Shown here piece by piece: positions 1 to 5,107 of a DNA stretch of 5,107 bases. Origin of the DNA: Thiobacillus sp. UBA2487 (lineage in GTDB: Bacteria; Pseudomonadota; Gammaproteobacteria; Burkholderiales; Sulfuriferulaceae); contig DDOT01000097.1 of NCBI GenBank assembly GCA_002341815.1, forward strand, positions 1 through 5,107. The letters are read 5' to 3'. The position numbers and the translations under genes are program-made. Below the pieces are notes generated by a model that saw nothing but the letters and a program-made list of their open reading frames with translations, made no database searches and had not been told where the DNA came from. The first letter of the stretch is position 1. Every line of letters begins with the position of its first letter.

Positions 1-2186
1 TCATTATGGTGTTGTTTCTGGGTTGGCGCGAAGCGGCCATTGTCACCCTCACCGTGCCACTCATTCTGTTCGTGGTGCTGAGTGTCGGCTTGATGTTTGG
101 TCAAACCATCAACCGGATCACCCTGTTCGCACTGATTCTATCGCTGGGCTTGCTGGTTGACGCTGCCATTGTGGTCGTGGAAAACGTACACCGCCACATG
201 CATCACGGCGGCAATCACAGCTTCAAAGAAGCCCTGGTGATTGCCACCAATGAAATCGGCAACCCAACCAACGTGGCCACCATTGCTGTGATACTGGCCT
301 TTATCCCCATGGCATTTGTTACCGGCATGATGGGGCCTTTCATGAAACCGATTCCATTCAACGTACCGGTTGCCATGATCGCCTCGCTATTCATTGCCTA
401 CATGGTCGTGCCTTGGGCTGCCAATCTGTGGTTAAGCGGCAAGGCTGCCAAGTACTTTGCCATCAAACCCAGCCTGGAAGAACAAGCTGAAAGCCCGAAG
501 GATGCGCTGCATCGGGCCTATGTCAAAGTCATTACGCCGCTGATTGCCAACGCCGGTCGTCGCAACCGGTTGTTTATGGTCGTGATTGCCTTGCTGGTGG
601 CTGCCATGCTGCAACCCGCATGGCAGTTCATCCGGCCGTCCGGCATGAACGGTCCGTTATCAGCCATGGGTGTTGAACTTAAAATGCTGCCGAATGACAA
701 CACCAACACCTTGTTGTTGGAAGTGGACACCCCAGCCGGTAGCACACTCGCACAAACCGATGAAATTGCACGCGCCGTTGGCGATGTGGTAACCAAATCG
801 CCTTACGTTACTGACTACGAAACCTACTTGGGTATCCCTGCACCAATCGATTTTGCAGCACTGGTACGCGGCGACATGATCAAGCAAGGAGATAATCTGG
901 CGCAATTGCGGGTAAATCTGACCGACAAGCATAGCCGCTCAACCAGCTCACACGACATTGCACGTGAACTGAACCAGCAACTGCAAAGCGTGCGTCAACA
1001 ATGGCCGGATACGCACATCAAATTGTATGAAACACCCCCAGGACCTCCCGTTCAATCACAGATTTTGGCTGAGCTGTACGGACCTGATTACAATATATTG
1101 CGGAAATCTGCCACTGATGTCGATCGCGCATTCAATCAGGTTTACGGCATCATCAATGTGGATGACTCCGTCACCGGCACCGTGGATTCCTTCAACATTC
1201 GCATCGACCGACAAAAAGCCGCTTTATCAGGCGTTGCAGTCGGTCAGGTAGCCAAACTGTTGCACGATTATGTTTCGGGCTTCAACATTGGCACCTTGCA
1301 CGAAGACAACGCGCTGGAACAGGTTAATCTGACGGTGCGCGTGCCGAAGAGCCAACGCGAAACCCCTGAGCAAATCATGGCATTTCACGTCACCAACATG
1401 ATGGGTCAACAAGTGCCATTATCGGCTATCGCCAGCGTAGAGCGCACCACGCAAGACAAACCCCAGTTTGATCGCGACCAGCATCCCATGGTCATGGTGG
1501 GCGGTGAATTGTTAGCGTCCAGTCCAGTCTATGCCGTGCTATCGTTGGATAAAATGCTGGATGGCAAAAAACTGTCCAGTGGCGCCACCTTCAAAACCGG
1601 CAATTTGGGTTTTGTTGAGGCGCAACCGGATGATATCGTCAACTACCACTTGTTGTGGGGCGGCGAAATGCGCCTGACCTTGGACGTGTTCCGCGACTTG
1701 GGCTCTGCCTTCATCGTGGCACTGGTATTTATTTACCTGATGTTGGTCGGATACTACAAATCGTTTGTCATGCCGCTGATTGTGATGGGCGCCATTCCGC
1801 TGACCTTGGTGGGTGTATTCCCCGGCCATTGGTTGACCGGACAAGCCTTTACCGCCACCTCCATGATTGGAGTCATCGCGCTGGCGGGTGTTGTGGTGCG
1901 TAACTCACTGCTGCTGATCGATTTCATCATCGACTATCGCGCACAAGGCTACACGCTTGAACAAGCTGTCATCGAAGCGGGCGCTGTGCGTTTCCGTCCG
2001 ATCATGCTGACTGCATTGGCAATCATACTGGGTTCTGCCATCATGATTACTGATCCGGTGTTTGGCGGGTTGGCCGTATCGTTGATATTCGGCACATTTG
2101 CCTCCACATTACTCACCCTGGTCGTCATTCCCCTGCTGTATTTCCTGTGGGAACGGCGCTTGGAACGAACCAAACATGCACATTAA
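1..2186 (+). CDS. RND-family efflux permease, C-terminal two thirds (5' end outside window)
   Basis: Inner-membrane RND (ACR_tran) transporter that should export its substrate using the proton gradient, normally as a trimer with a periplasmic adaptor and an outer-membrane channel. The frame is open to the left edge, so the ATG at 6 is internal; judged against AcrB-like proteins of about 1,050 residues, roughly the first 330-350 are missing. Numbering from that Met, TM2-TM6 lie in about residues 1-145, TM7 at about 188-207, a large periplasmic porter/docking region at about 220-555 (starting with VELKMLPNDNTNTLLLEVD), and TM8-TM12 at about 562-715. The TM4 motif GLLVDAAIVVVEN has a single Asp (residue 52), as in CusA-type metal pumps, where AcrB has Asp-Asp. 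TM10 carries VVVRNS, with Arg632 where AcrB has its relay Lys. A His-rich stretch (residues 62-71) follows TM4. It ends 21 nt before the DUF2892 gene, suggesting one operon. Substrate cannot be told from sequence; a metal or thiol-reactive compound is a guess. Confidence 0.93.
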   Translation, partial: IMVLFLGWREAAIVTLTVPLILFVVLSVGLMFGQTINRITLFALILSLGLLVDAAIVVVENVHRHMHHGGNHSFKEALVIATNEIGNPTNVATIAVILAFIPMAFVTGMMGPFMKPIPFNVPVAMIASLFIAYMVVPWAANLWLSGKAAKYFAIKPSLEEQAESPKDALHRAYVKVITPLIANAGRRNRLFMVVIALLVAAMLQPAWQFIRPSGMNGPLSAMGVELKMLPNDNTNTLLLEVDTPAGSTLAQTDEIARAVGDVVTKSPYVTDYETYLGIPAPIDFAALVRGDMIKQGDNLAQLRVNLTDKHSRSTSSHDIARELNQQLQSVRQQWPDTHIKLYETPPGPPVQSQILAELYGPDYNILRKSATDVDRAFNQVYGIINVDDSVTGTVDSFNIRIDRQKAALSGVAVGQVAKLLHDYVSGFNIGTLHEDNALEQVNLTVRVPKSQRETPEQIMAFHVTNMMGQQVPLSAIASVERTTQDKPQFDRDQHPMVMVGGELLASSPVYAVLSLDKMLDGKKLSSGATFKTGNLGFVEAQPDDIVNYHLLWGGEMRLTLDVFRDLGSAFIVALVFIYLMLVGYYKSFVMPLIVMGAIPLTLVGVFPGHWLTGQAFTATSMIGVIALAGVVVRNSLLLIDFIIDYRAQGYTLEQAVIEAGAVRFRPIMLTALAIILGSAIMITDPVFGGLAVSLIFGTFASTLLTLVVIPLLYFLWERRLERTKHAH

Positions 2187-2207
2187 ATTGATTAAAAGGA
2201 ATATAAA

Positions 2208-2426
2208 ATGACCGTAGAACGTATTGTCCGTATCGTCGCAGGCTTCTTCATCATGCTATCATTGACGCTGGCTCATTTTTCCGGCCAAGCAGATCTGTCG
2301 CATCCCACTTGGTTATGGTTTACCGCGTTTGTCGGTTTCAATCTGTTTCAAAGTGGCTTTACGCGGTTTTGCCCCATGGACAGCATTTTGAAAAAATTCG
2401 GCGTCCAATCCGGATGCGGACTATAG
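2208..2426 (+). CDS. DUF2892 / YgaP-like two-helix inner-membrane protein
   Basis: A 72-aa protein with two predicted membrane helices, about residues 6-24 (IVRIVAGFFIMLSLTLAHF) and 33-51 (PTWLWFTAFVGFNLFQSGF). These are followed by the motif FCPMDSILKKFG and a Cys near the C-terminus (Cys55 and Cys70). The helix pair followed by a Cys-Pro motif is the hallmark of the DUF2892 family, which also forms the C-terminal membrane domain of E. coli YgaP, where it is fused to a rhodanese. The start is supported by AAAGGAA at 2195-2201, with GGA 7 nt before the ATG. It lies 21 nt after the RND gene, and its TAG stop overlaps the ribosome binding site of the rhodanese gene, so the three are probably co-transcribed. 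The molecular function of stand-alone DUF2892 proteins is not established; a role with the neighbouring rhodanese in sulfane-sulfur handling at the membrane is inferred from the YgaP fusion. Confidence 0.88.
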   Translation: MTVERIVRIVAGFFIMLSLTLAHFSGQADLSHPTWLWFTAFVGFNLFQSGFTRFCPMDSILKKFGVQSGCGL

Positions 2427-2429
2427 GAG
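2425..2429 (+). promoter_or_regulatory. Shine-Dalgarno site deciding the TTG start of the rhodanese
   Basis: AGGAG sits 7 nt before the TTG at 2437 but 16 nt before the next in-frame ATG at 2446. The normal spacing therefore favours TTG. The first two bases of the site belong to the TAG stop of the DUF2892 gene, which couples termination of one gene with initiation of the next. Confidence 0.75.
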
Positions 2430-2436
2430 TTAAATC

Positions 2437-2850
2437 TTGGCTTTCATGCAACAAAATATTTGGCTGATATTAACCGTTCTGACATCCGGCCTGATGCTGG
2501 TTTTCCCCAACCTGTTCAGCAAGATGGGGGGTGCCAATGGACTGGATGTGCCGGACGCGGTCAAATTGATCAACCATGAAAACGCCTTGGTTCTGGATGT
2601 GCGAGAAAACAGCGAGTTTGCCTCTGGGCATATCGCCAATGCCCGCCACATCCCGCTTGGGCAATTAAAAAACAGCCTCGATACCCTTGAAAAATACAAA
2701 GACCAGCCGATTGTGGTCAACTGCAAATCAGGCGCTCGTTCTGCCATGGCATGCGGTGTTTTGCGCAAGCAAGGTTTTACCAAAGTTTATAATTTAAACG
2801 GTGGTATCACGGCTTGGCAGCGCGCTCAAATGCCGACCACCCTCAAGTAA
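2437..2850 (+). CDS. membrane-anchored single-domain rhodanese (sulfurtransferase)
   Basis: A 137-aa protein with one N-terminal hydrophobic helix (about residues 8-27, IWLILTVLTSGLMLVFPNLF) followed by a single rhodanese domain (about 36-132). Domain landmarks are LVLDVRENSEFASGHIANA (51-69), the active-site loop CKSGARS with the persulfide-forming Cys96, and the closing NLNGGITAWQ (119-128). Rhodaneses carry sulfane sulfur on the active-site Cys and pass it to thiol acceptors such as glutathione, cyanide or protein Cys. The six-residue loop after the Cys fits the single-domain class. Translation most likely starts at TTG 2437, placed 7 nt after AGGAG; ATG 2446 would shorten it by three residues. 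One anchor helix leaves the side of the membrane uncertain; I infer a cytoplasmic domain, as in YgaP. It is the last gene before the terminator at 2866-2892. A second Cys (106) lies ten residues after the catalytic one. The physiological sulfur donor and acceptor are unknown. Confidence 0.92.
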   Translation: MAFMQQNIWLILTVLTSGLMLVFPNLFSKMGGANGLDVPDAVKLINHENALVLDVRENSEFASGHIANARHIPLGQLKNSLDTLEKYKDQPIVVNCKSGARSAMACGVLRKQGFTKVYNLNGGITAWQRAQMPTTLK

Positions 2851-2865
2851 TTTCATGTGTTGTCT

Positions 2866-2892
2866 GGCCTGACACCTGCGTCAGGCCTTTTT
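2866..2892 (+). terminator. intrinsic (Rho-independent) terminator after the rhodanese gene
   Basis: A perfect 8-bp stem, GGCCTGAC (2866-2873) with GTCAGGCC (2880-2887), closes a 6-nt loop and is followed at once by five T's (2888-2892). This is a textbook + strand terminator, 15 nt after the rhodanese stop codon. It should end the RND-DUF2892-rhodanese transcript. Because the glutaredoxin gene starts only 15 nt further on, any transcript for that gene that begins upstream must read through it, so it may work as a partial terminator that lowers glutaredoxin expression. Confidence 0.85.
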
Positions 2893-2896
2893 CTGC

Positions 2897-2900
2897 GGAG
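2897..2900 (+). promoter_or_regulatory. Shine-Dalgarno site deciding the glutaredoxin start
   Basis: GGAG lies 7 nt before the ATG at 2908. A longer in-frame reading from TTG 2857 would run through the terminator hairpin and add 17 residues that are not glutaredoxin-like, so the ATG is preferred. Confidence 0.75.
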
Positions 2901-2907
2901 CCCATTC

Positions 2908-3165
2908 ATGAGCAATGTCGTCATGTACTGTACTGAAGTCTGTCCGTATTGCGTCAGAGCAGAACGCTTGTTAACCAGCAAAAACGTCTCCATAGAAAAA
3001 ATTCGCGTCGACCTGCACCCGGAACGGCGTGAAGAAATGGTACAACGCACTGGACGGCGTACCGTACCGCAAATTTTTATCGGTGACACCCACGTTGGCG
3101 GATTCGACGATTTGGCCTTGCTGGACAGCAAGGGCGGACTGGATCCATTGTTGGCAGCTTCCTGA
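2908..3165 (+). CDS. grxC: glutaredoxin 3 (class I dithiol, grxC type)
   Basis: An 85-aa cytoplasmic thiol-disulfide oxidoreductase that reduces protein disulfides and glutathione mixed disulfides with electrons from glutathione. It covers a whole glutaredoxin fold: the dithiol active site CPYC (Cys12-Cys15) after the first strand, the cis-Pro glutathione-binding motif TVPQ (52-55), the GGFDD motif (64-68) and the C-terminal LDSKGGLDPLL. The length and the ending GGLDPLL match the GrxC family (E. coli Grx3, 83 aa). From memory, E. coli Grx3 has Cys in the GGCDD motif where this protein has Phe66; an additional Cys8 lies four residues before the active site. The start is ATG 2908, set by GGAG at 2897-2900. 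The gene lies directly behind an intrinsic terminator, so its promoter is either inside the rhodanese gene with read-through, or shared with the upstream operon at reduced level. I see no convincing terminator after it. Confidence 0.95.
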   Translation: MSNVVMYCTEVCPYCVRAERLLTSKNVSIEKIRVDLHPERREEMVQRTGRRTVPQIFIGDTHVGGFDDLALLDSKGGLDPLLAAS

Positions 3166-3189
3166 GCGAATTCCTTTATTTGCGCCTAT

Positions 3190-3395
3190 ATGGCATTCGT
3201 TATGCCGATCGGGCTAGCAGAAATCAAGCAGATTACCCTCAAGGGGCCGATACTTGCCGGCGGTGATCACTGCCGCAAAAAAAATCCGGACTGGATGCGC
3301 AACAGGTCAGGCAAGCGATTGTTGATATATTGTCCGGCACATCTATTGGCCAGCAGCTTTTGAAAACAGTGCTGTCCCATGCGGTGATGCGCTGA
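3190..3395 (+). pseudogene. possible small frameshifted reading frame in the convergent intergenic region
   Basis: From ATG 3190 (or 3202) a frame runs as MAFVMPIGLAEIKQITLKG and on to GGDHCR, reaching a run of eight A's at 3277-3284. After the run, the reading that looks protein-like is in the -1 frame: SGLDAQQVRQAIVDILSG onwards, ending ..LSHAVMR and a TGA at 3393-3395. With nine A's the two parts would join into one 68-residue protein; with eight, the first frame continues to a stop at 3361-3363 (57 codons). No good ribosome binding site precedes either ATG, and I do not recognise the family. It may be a decayed gene end, a homopolymer sequencing error in a small real gene, or chance. The same frame runs back without a stop to the glutaredoxin TGA. 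Confidence is low. Confidence 0.2.
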
Positions 3396-3415
3396 TATTC
3401 ATATGAATGCGGCGC
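3389..3415. repeat. imperfect inverted repeat with a perfect 12-bp palindromic core
   Basis: The core ATTCATATGAAT (3397-3408) is its own reverse complement, and it is flanked by GCGC at 3389-3392 and again at 3412-3415, with unmatched bases between. It lies between the convergent glutaredoxin and modC genes, 28 nt from the modC stop. It has no T-run on either side, so it is not a standard intrinsic terminator. It could be a weak 3'-end structure or a protein-binding site; no family is recognised. Confidence 0.35.
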
Positions 3416-3443
3416 TGTCCTCTGGTGTCAATGGCCAACAATT

Positions 3444-4532
3444 TTAACCGTTAAGCAATGCCACGCTTTTCACCAGTGCCCATACCGGCATGCCGTCGGT
3501 CAGCGCCAAGGCATCCAGCGAGCGCCGGGTAATGCGGGAAAACAGGGTCGCGCCGCCTGCATCGAGTCTGACCAGTACTTGCGCCGGGTGAATGTCCGGC
3601 ACCGTTTCAACCACCCGTGCCGGCAAGCTGTTCAGAATACTGCTGCCGTGCGGCGCAGCAAGGGAGATGCTCACATCGCGCGCCAAAATTCGCACGCGTA
3701 ATGGTGCATTCAACGCGGCATTGACCTGTTTGAGCCAGAGCAAGCCGCCTGCAAAACGCAGGCCGCTCAGGTGCCAGGTGTCATCCTGAACCTCCAGGCG
3801 GGTGTCCAGCACCACGCCGGCTTCTTCAAATTGCGCCAGTTGCAGGTCGGTACGGGCAAAAATGTCGCTGACATCGCCACTGGCGCGCACCCGTCCATCT
3901 TCCATCACCACGACCTGATCGGCCAGATGCGCCACTTCGTCAATGGCATGACTGACATATACCATCGGTATCGCTAATTCCCGGCGCAATGAATCCAGAT
4001 AGGGGAGGATATCCGCCTTGCGTGCGATGTCGAGTGCTGCCAACGGCTCATCCATCAGCAACAAACGCGGACGACTGGCCAATGCGCGTGCAATGCCTAC
4101 ACGCTGCTGCTCACCCCCGGATAATTGATCGGGCATGCGTCCGAGCAGCGCGGCTATGCCCAGCAATTCCACCGCCTGCTCCAGCCAGCGCCGGTCATGC
4201 GGCTTATCCGTCCGGCGCAGGCCGTATTCAATGTTGCGTTGCGCATTGAGATGCGGAAACAGGCTGGGTTCCTGAAACACATAACCCACCGAGCGCCGGT
4301 GCGGCGAAAGGAAGAAACGCAAGGCATCGTCCTGCCACACTTCACCATCTACCTGCATGCGTCCGGCAGCATGCGTCAAACCGGCCATGCAGCGCAGCAC
4401 GGTGGTTTTGCCGCAGCCGGATGCCCCGAACAATGCCGTGACGCCGCTGCCCGCCAACTGCAATTTGACATCGAGACTGAATCCGGCCCGATTCAGGCTG
4501 AAATGCGCATAGATATCGTTGTCGCCGGTCAT
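3444..4532 (-). CDS. modC: molybdate ABC transporter ATP-binding protein ModC
   Basis: A 362-aa cytoplasmic ATPase that drives molybdate (and probably tungstate) import through ModB. The nucleotide-binding domain has Walker [10 protein letters not shown] (36-44), Q-loop Gln87 in [12 protein letters not shown], signature LSGGEQQR (137-144), Walker B LLLMDEP (157-163) with catalytic Glu162, D-loop ALD (166-168) and switch His195 in YVSHAIDE. The C-terminal part (about 290-360) is a TOBE/Mop domain with [11 protein letters not shown] (297-307), as expected for ModC, where it binds oxyanion and gives feedback control; the length is close to E. coli ModC (352 aa). The start at 4532 overlaps the modB stop by 4 nt (ATGA, 4529-4532), a coupled-translation arrangement, with only a weak GGACG-type site before it. 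A longer in-frame ATG at 4610 would add 26 residues read out of modB and is not preferred. The Mop domain separates it from sulfate, Fe and spermidine importers. Confidence 0.95.
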   Translation of the reverse strand: MTGDNDIYAHFSLNRAGFSLDVKLQLAGSGVTALFGASGCGKTTVLRCMAGLTHAAGRMQVDGEVWQDDALRFFLSPHRRSVGYVFQEPSLFPHLNAQRNIEYGLRRTDKPHDRRWLEQAVELLGIAALLGRMPDQLSGGEQQRVGIARALASRPRLLLMDEPLAALDIARKADILPYLDSLRRELAIPMVYVSHAIDEVAHLADQVVVMEDGRVRASGDVSDIFARTDLQLAQFEEAGVVLDTRLEVQDDTWHLSGLRFAGGLLWLKQVNAALNAPLRVRILARDVSISLAAPHGSSILNSLPARVVETVPDIHPAQVLVRLDAGGATLFSRITRRSLDALALTDGMPVWALVKSVALLNG

Positions 4533-5107
4533 CGTCCGCGCCGTCCGGCCATACTGTTCACCGTTAATAAAATTGCGAATGAAAACAACAACATTCCACC
4601 CGAAAGCCAATAGGCTTGGGTATATTCCAGCGCCTCGACATGCTGATAAATGAGCAACGACATCACTTGTGTCTTGCCGGGAATATTGCCGCCCAGCATC
4701 AGCACCACGCCGAATTCACCGACGGTGTGGGCAAAACCGAGCACACCACCGGTTATCAGGCCATGACGCGCCAACGGCAACGCAACGGTAAAAAAACGAT
4801 CTAGCGGACCGGCGCGCAGGGTGGCCGCCACTTCAAACGGGCGATCGCCTGCCATCGCAAACGCCGCCTGCACCGGTTGCACCACAAAAGGCAGGCTGTA
4901 AATCATCGAACCCACAACCAGACCCGGAAATGTAAACGGCAAAATACCCAGCCCCAACCACTGCGTAAAATGGCCGCCGAAACCGTCGGCGCCCAGAATG
5001 ACCAACAAATAAAAACCCAGAACCGACGGCGGCAACACCAACGGCAACGCGGTCAGCGTGCTGACGATCCCTTTGAGCCGGCTACGCGTTCTGGCCATCC
5101 ACCAACA
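4529..5107 (-). CDS. modB: molybdate ABC transporter permease ModB (N-terminus outside window)
   Basis: Inner-membrane permease forming the channel of the molybdate importer; it takes oxyanion from the periplasmic binding protein ModA and is powered by ModC. The window holds 192 codons plus the stop, and the frame stays open to the right edge (Cys-Trp-Trp precede the Met at 5098). That Met is therefore probably internal, and about 30-40 residues including the first helix are missing (E. coli ModB is about 229 aa). Numbered from that Met, [15 protein letters not shown] (18-32) is the typical ModB second-helix start. The EAA loop that docks on ModC is [20 protein letters not shown] (89-108). 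It is followed by [21 protein letters not shown], a strongly ModB-like stretch, and a last helix before the basic tail MAGRRGR. The stop overlaps the modC start by 4 nt. modA is expected upstream, beyond the window. Confidence 0.94.
   Translation of the reverse strand, partial: CWWMARTRSRLKGIVSTLTALPLVLPPSVLGFYLLVILGADGFGGHFTQWLGLGILPFTFPGLVVGSMIYSLPFVVQPVQAAFAMAGDRPFEVAATLRAGPLDRFFTVALPLARHGLITGGVLGFAHTVGEFGVVLMLGGNIPGKTQVMSLLIYQHVEALEYTQAYWLSGGMLLFSFAILLTVNSMAGRRGR

Noticed and set aside
2430..2783. 117-codon - strand open frame opposite the rhodanese gene
   Set aside because: It is antisense to a clear rhodanese domain and its own translation resembles no known family.
2857..2907. Longer glutaredoxin starting at TTG 2857
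   Set aside because: The extension translates the terminator hairpin and is not part of the glutaredoxin fold. ATG 2908 has a GGAG site at ideal spacing.
3166..3443. tRNA, small RNA or intrinsic terminator in the convergent gap
   Set aside because: I find no cloverleaf, and no stem followed by a T-run on either strand. Only the palindromes and the suspected frame described above are visible.
3444..4532. Sulfate (CysA) or iron/polyamine importer ATPase instead of ModC
   Set aside because: The C-terminal Mop/TOBE motif [11 protein letters not shown] and the adjacent ModB-type permease with [16 protein letters not shown] point to molybdate.
4533..4610. Longer modC starting at ATG 4610
   Set aside because: The extra 26 residues are read out of frame from the conserved end of modB and are not ModC-like. 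The ATGA overlap at 4529-4532 gives a standard coupled start.
4125..4613. 162-codon + strand open frame opposite modC and modB
   Set aside because: It lies antisense to the well-supported Walker A, signature and Walker B coding region and has no recognisable domain, so it is a shadow of modC.

Overview
The window looks like an ordinary chromosomal segment of a Gram-negative bacterium, most likely a proteobacterium. The evidence is an inner-membrane RND transporter, a grxC-type glutaredoxin and a modABC-type molybdate transporter. The ModB and ModC protein style, as I recall these families, suggests Beta- or Gammaproteobacteria. I cannot fix the genus. There are no RNA genes, insertion sequences, CRISPR arrays or phage genes.

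The layout is two convergent gene groups. On the + strand, the left edge cuts into a large RND-family efflux permease, of which about the last two thirds is present. It is followed closely by a 72-aa DUF2892 (YgaP-like) membrane protein and a 137-aa membrane-anchored rhodanese. These three are tightly spaced and look like one operon. A clear intrinsic terminator follows the rhodanese gene, and only 15 nt after its T-run begins a small class I glutaredoxin gene. On the - strand, the right half holds modC (complete) and modB (its 5' end is cut by the right edge). They overlap by 4 nt, the usual arrangement for a coupled molybdate ABC transporter. modA is expected beyond the right edge but is not visible.

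Between the convergent genes lie 278 nt without a normal gene. This stretch contains a possible short frameshifted reading frame around a run of eight A's and a perfect 12-bp palindrome within a longer imperfect inverted repeat.

Functionally, the + strand group combines an export pump with two parts that in E. coli are fused into one protein, YgaP (rhodanese plus DUF2892 membrane domain), and then a glutaredoxin. This hints at sulfane-sulfur or thiol handling at the inner membrane, possibly linked to export of a metal or thiol-reactive compound; that link is inference. The - strand group imports molybdate (or tungstate) for molybdenum cofactor. I see no convincing new system. The most interesting points are the split YgaP arrangement, the terminator placed just ahead of the glutaredoxin start, the ion-relay and histidine-rich features of the RND pump, and the frameshifted remnant.
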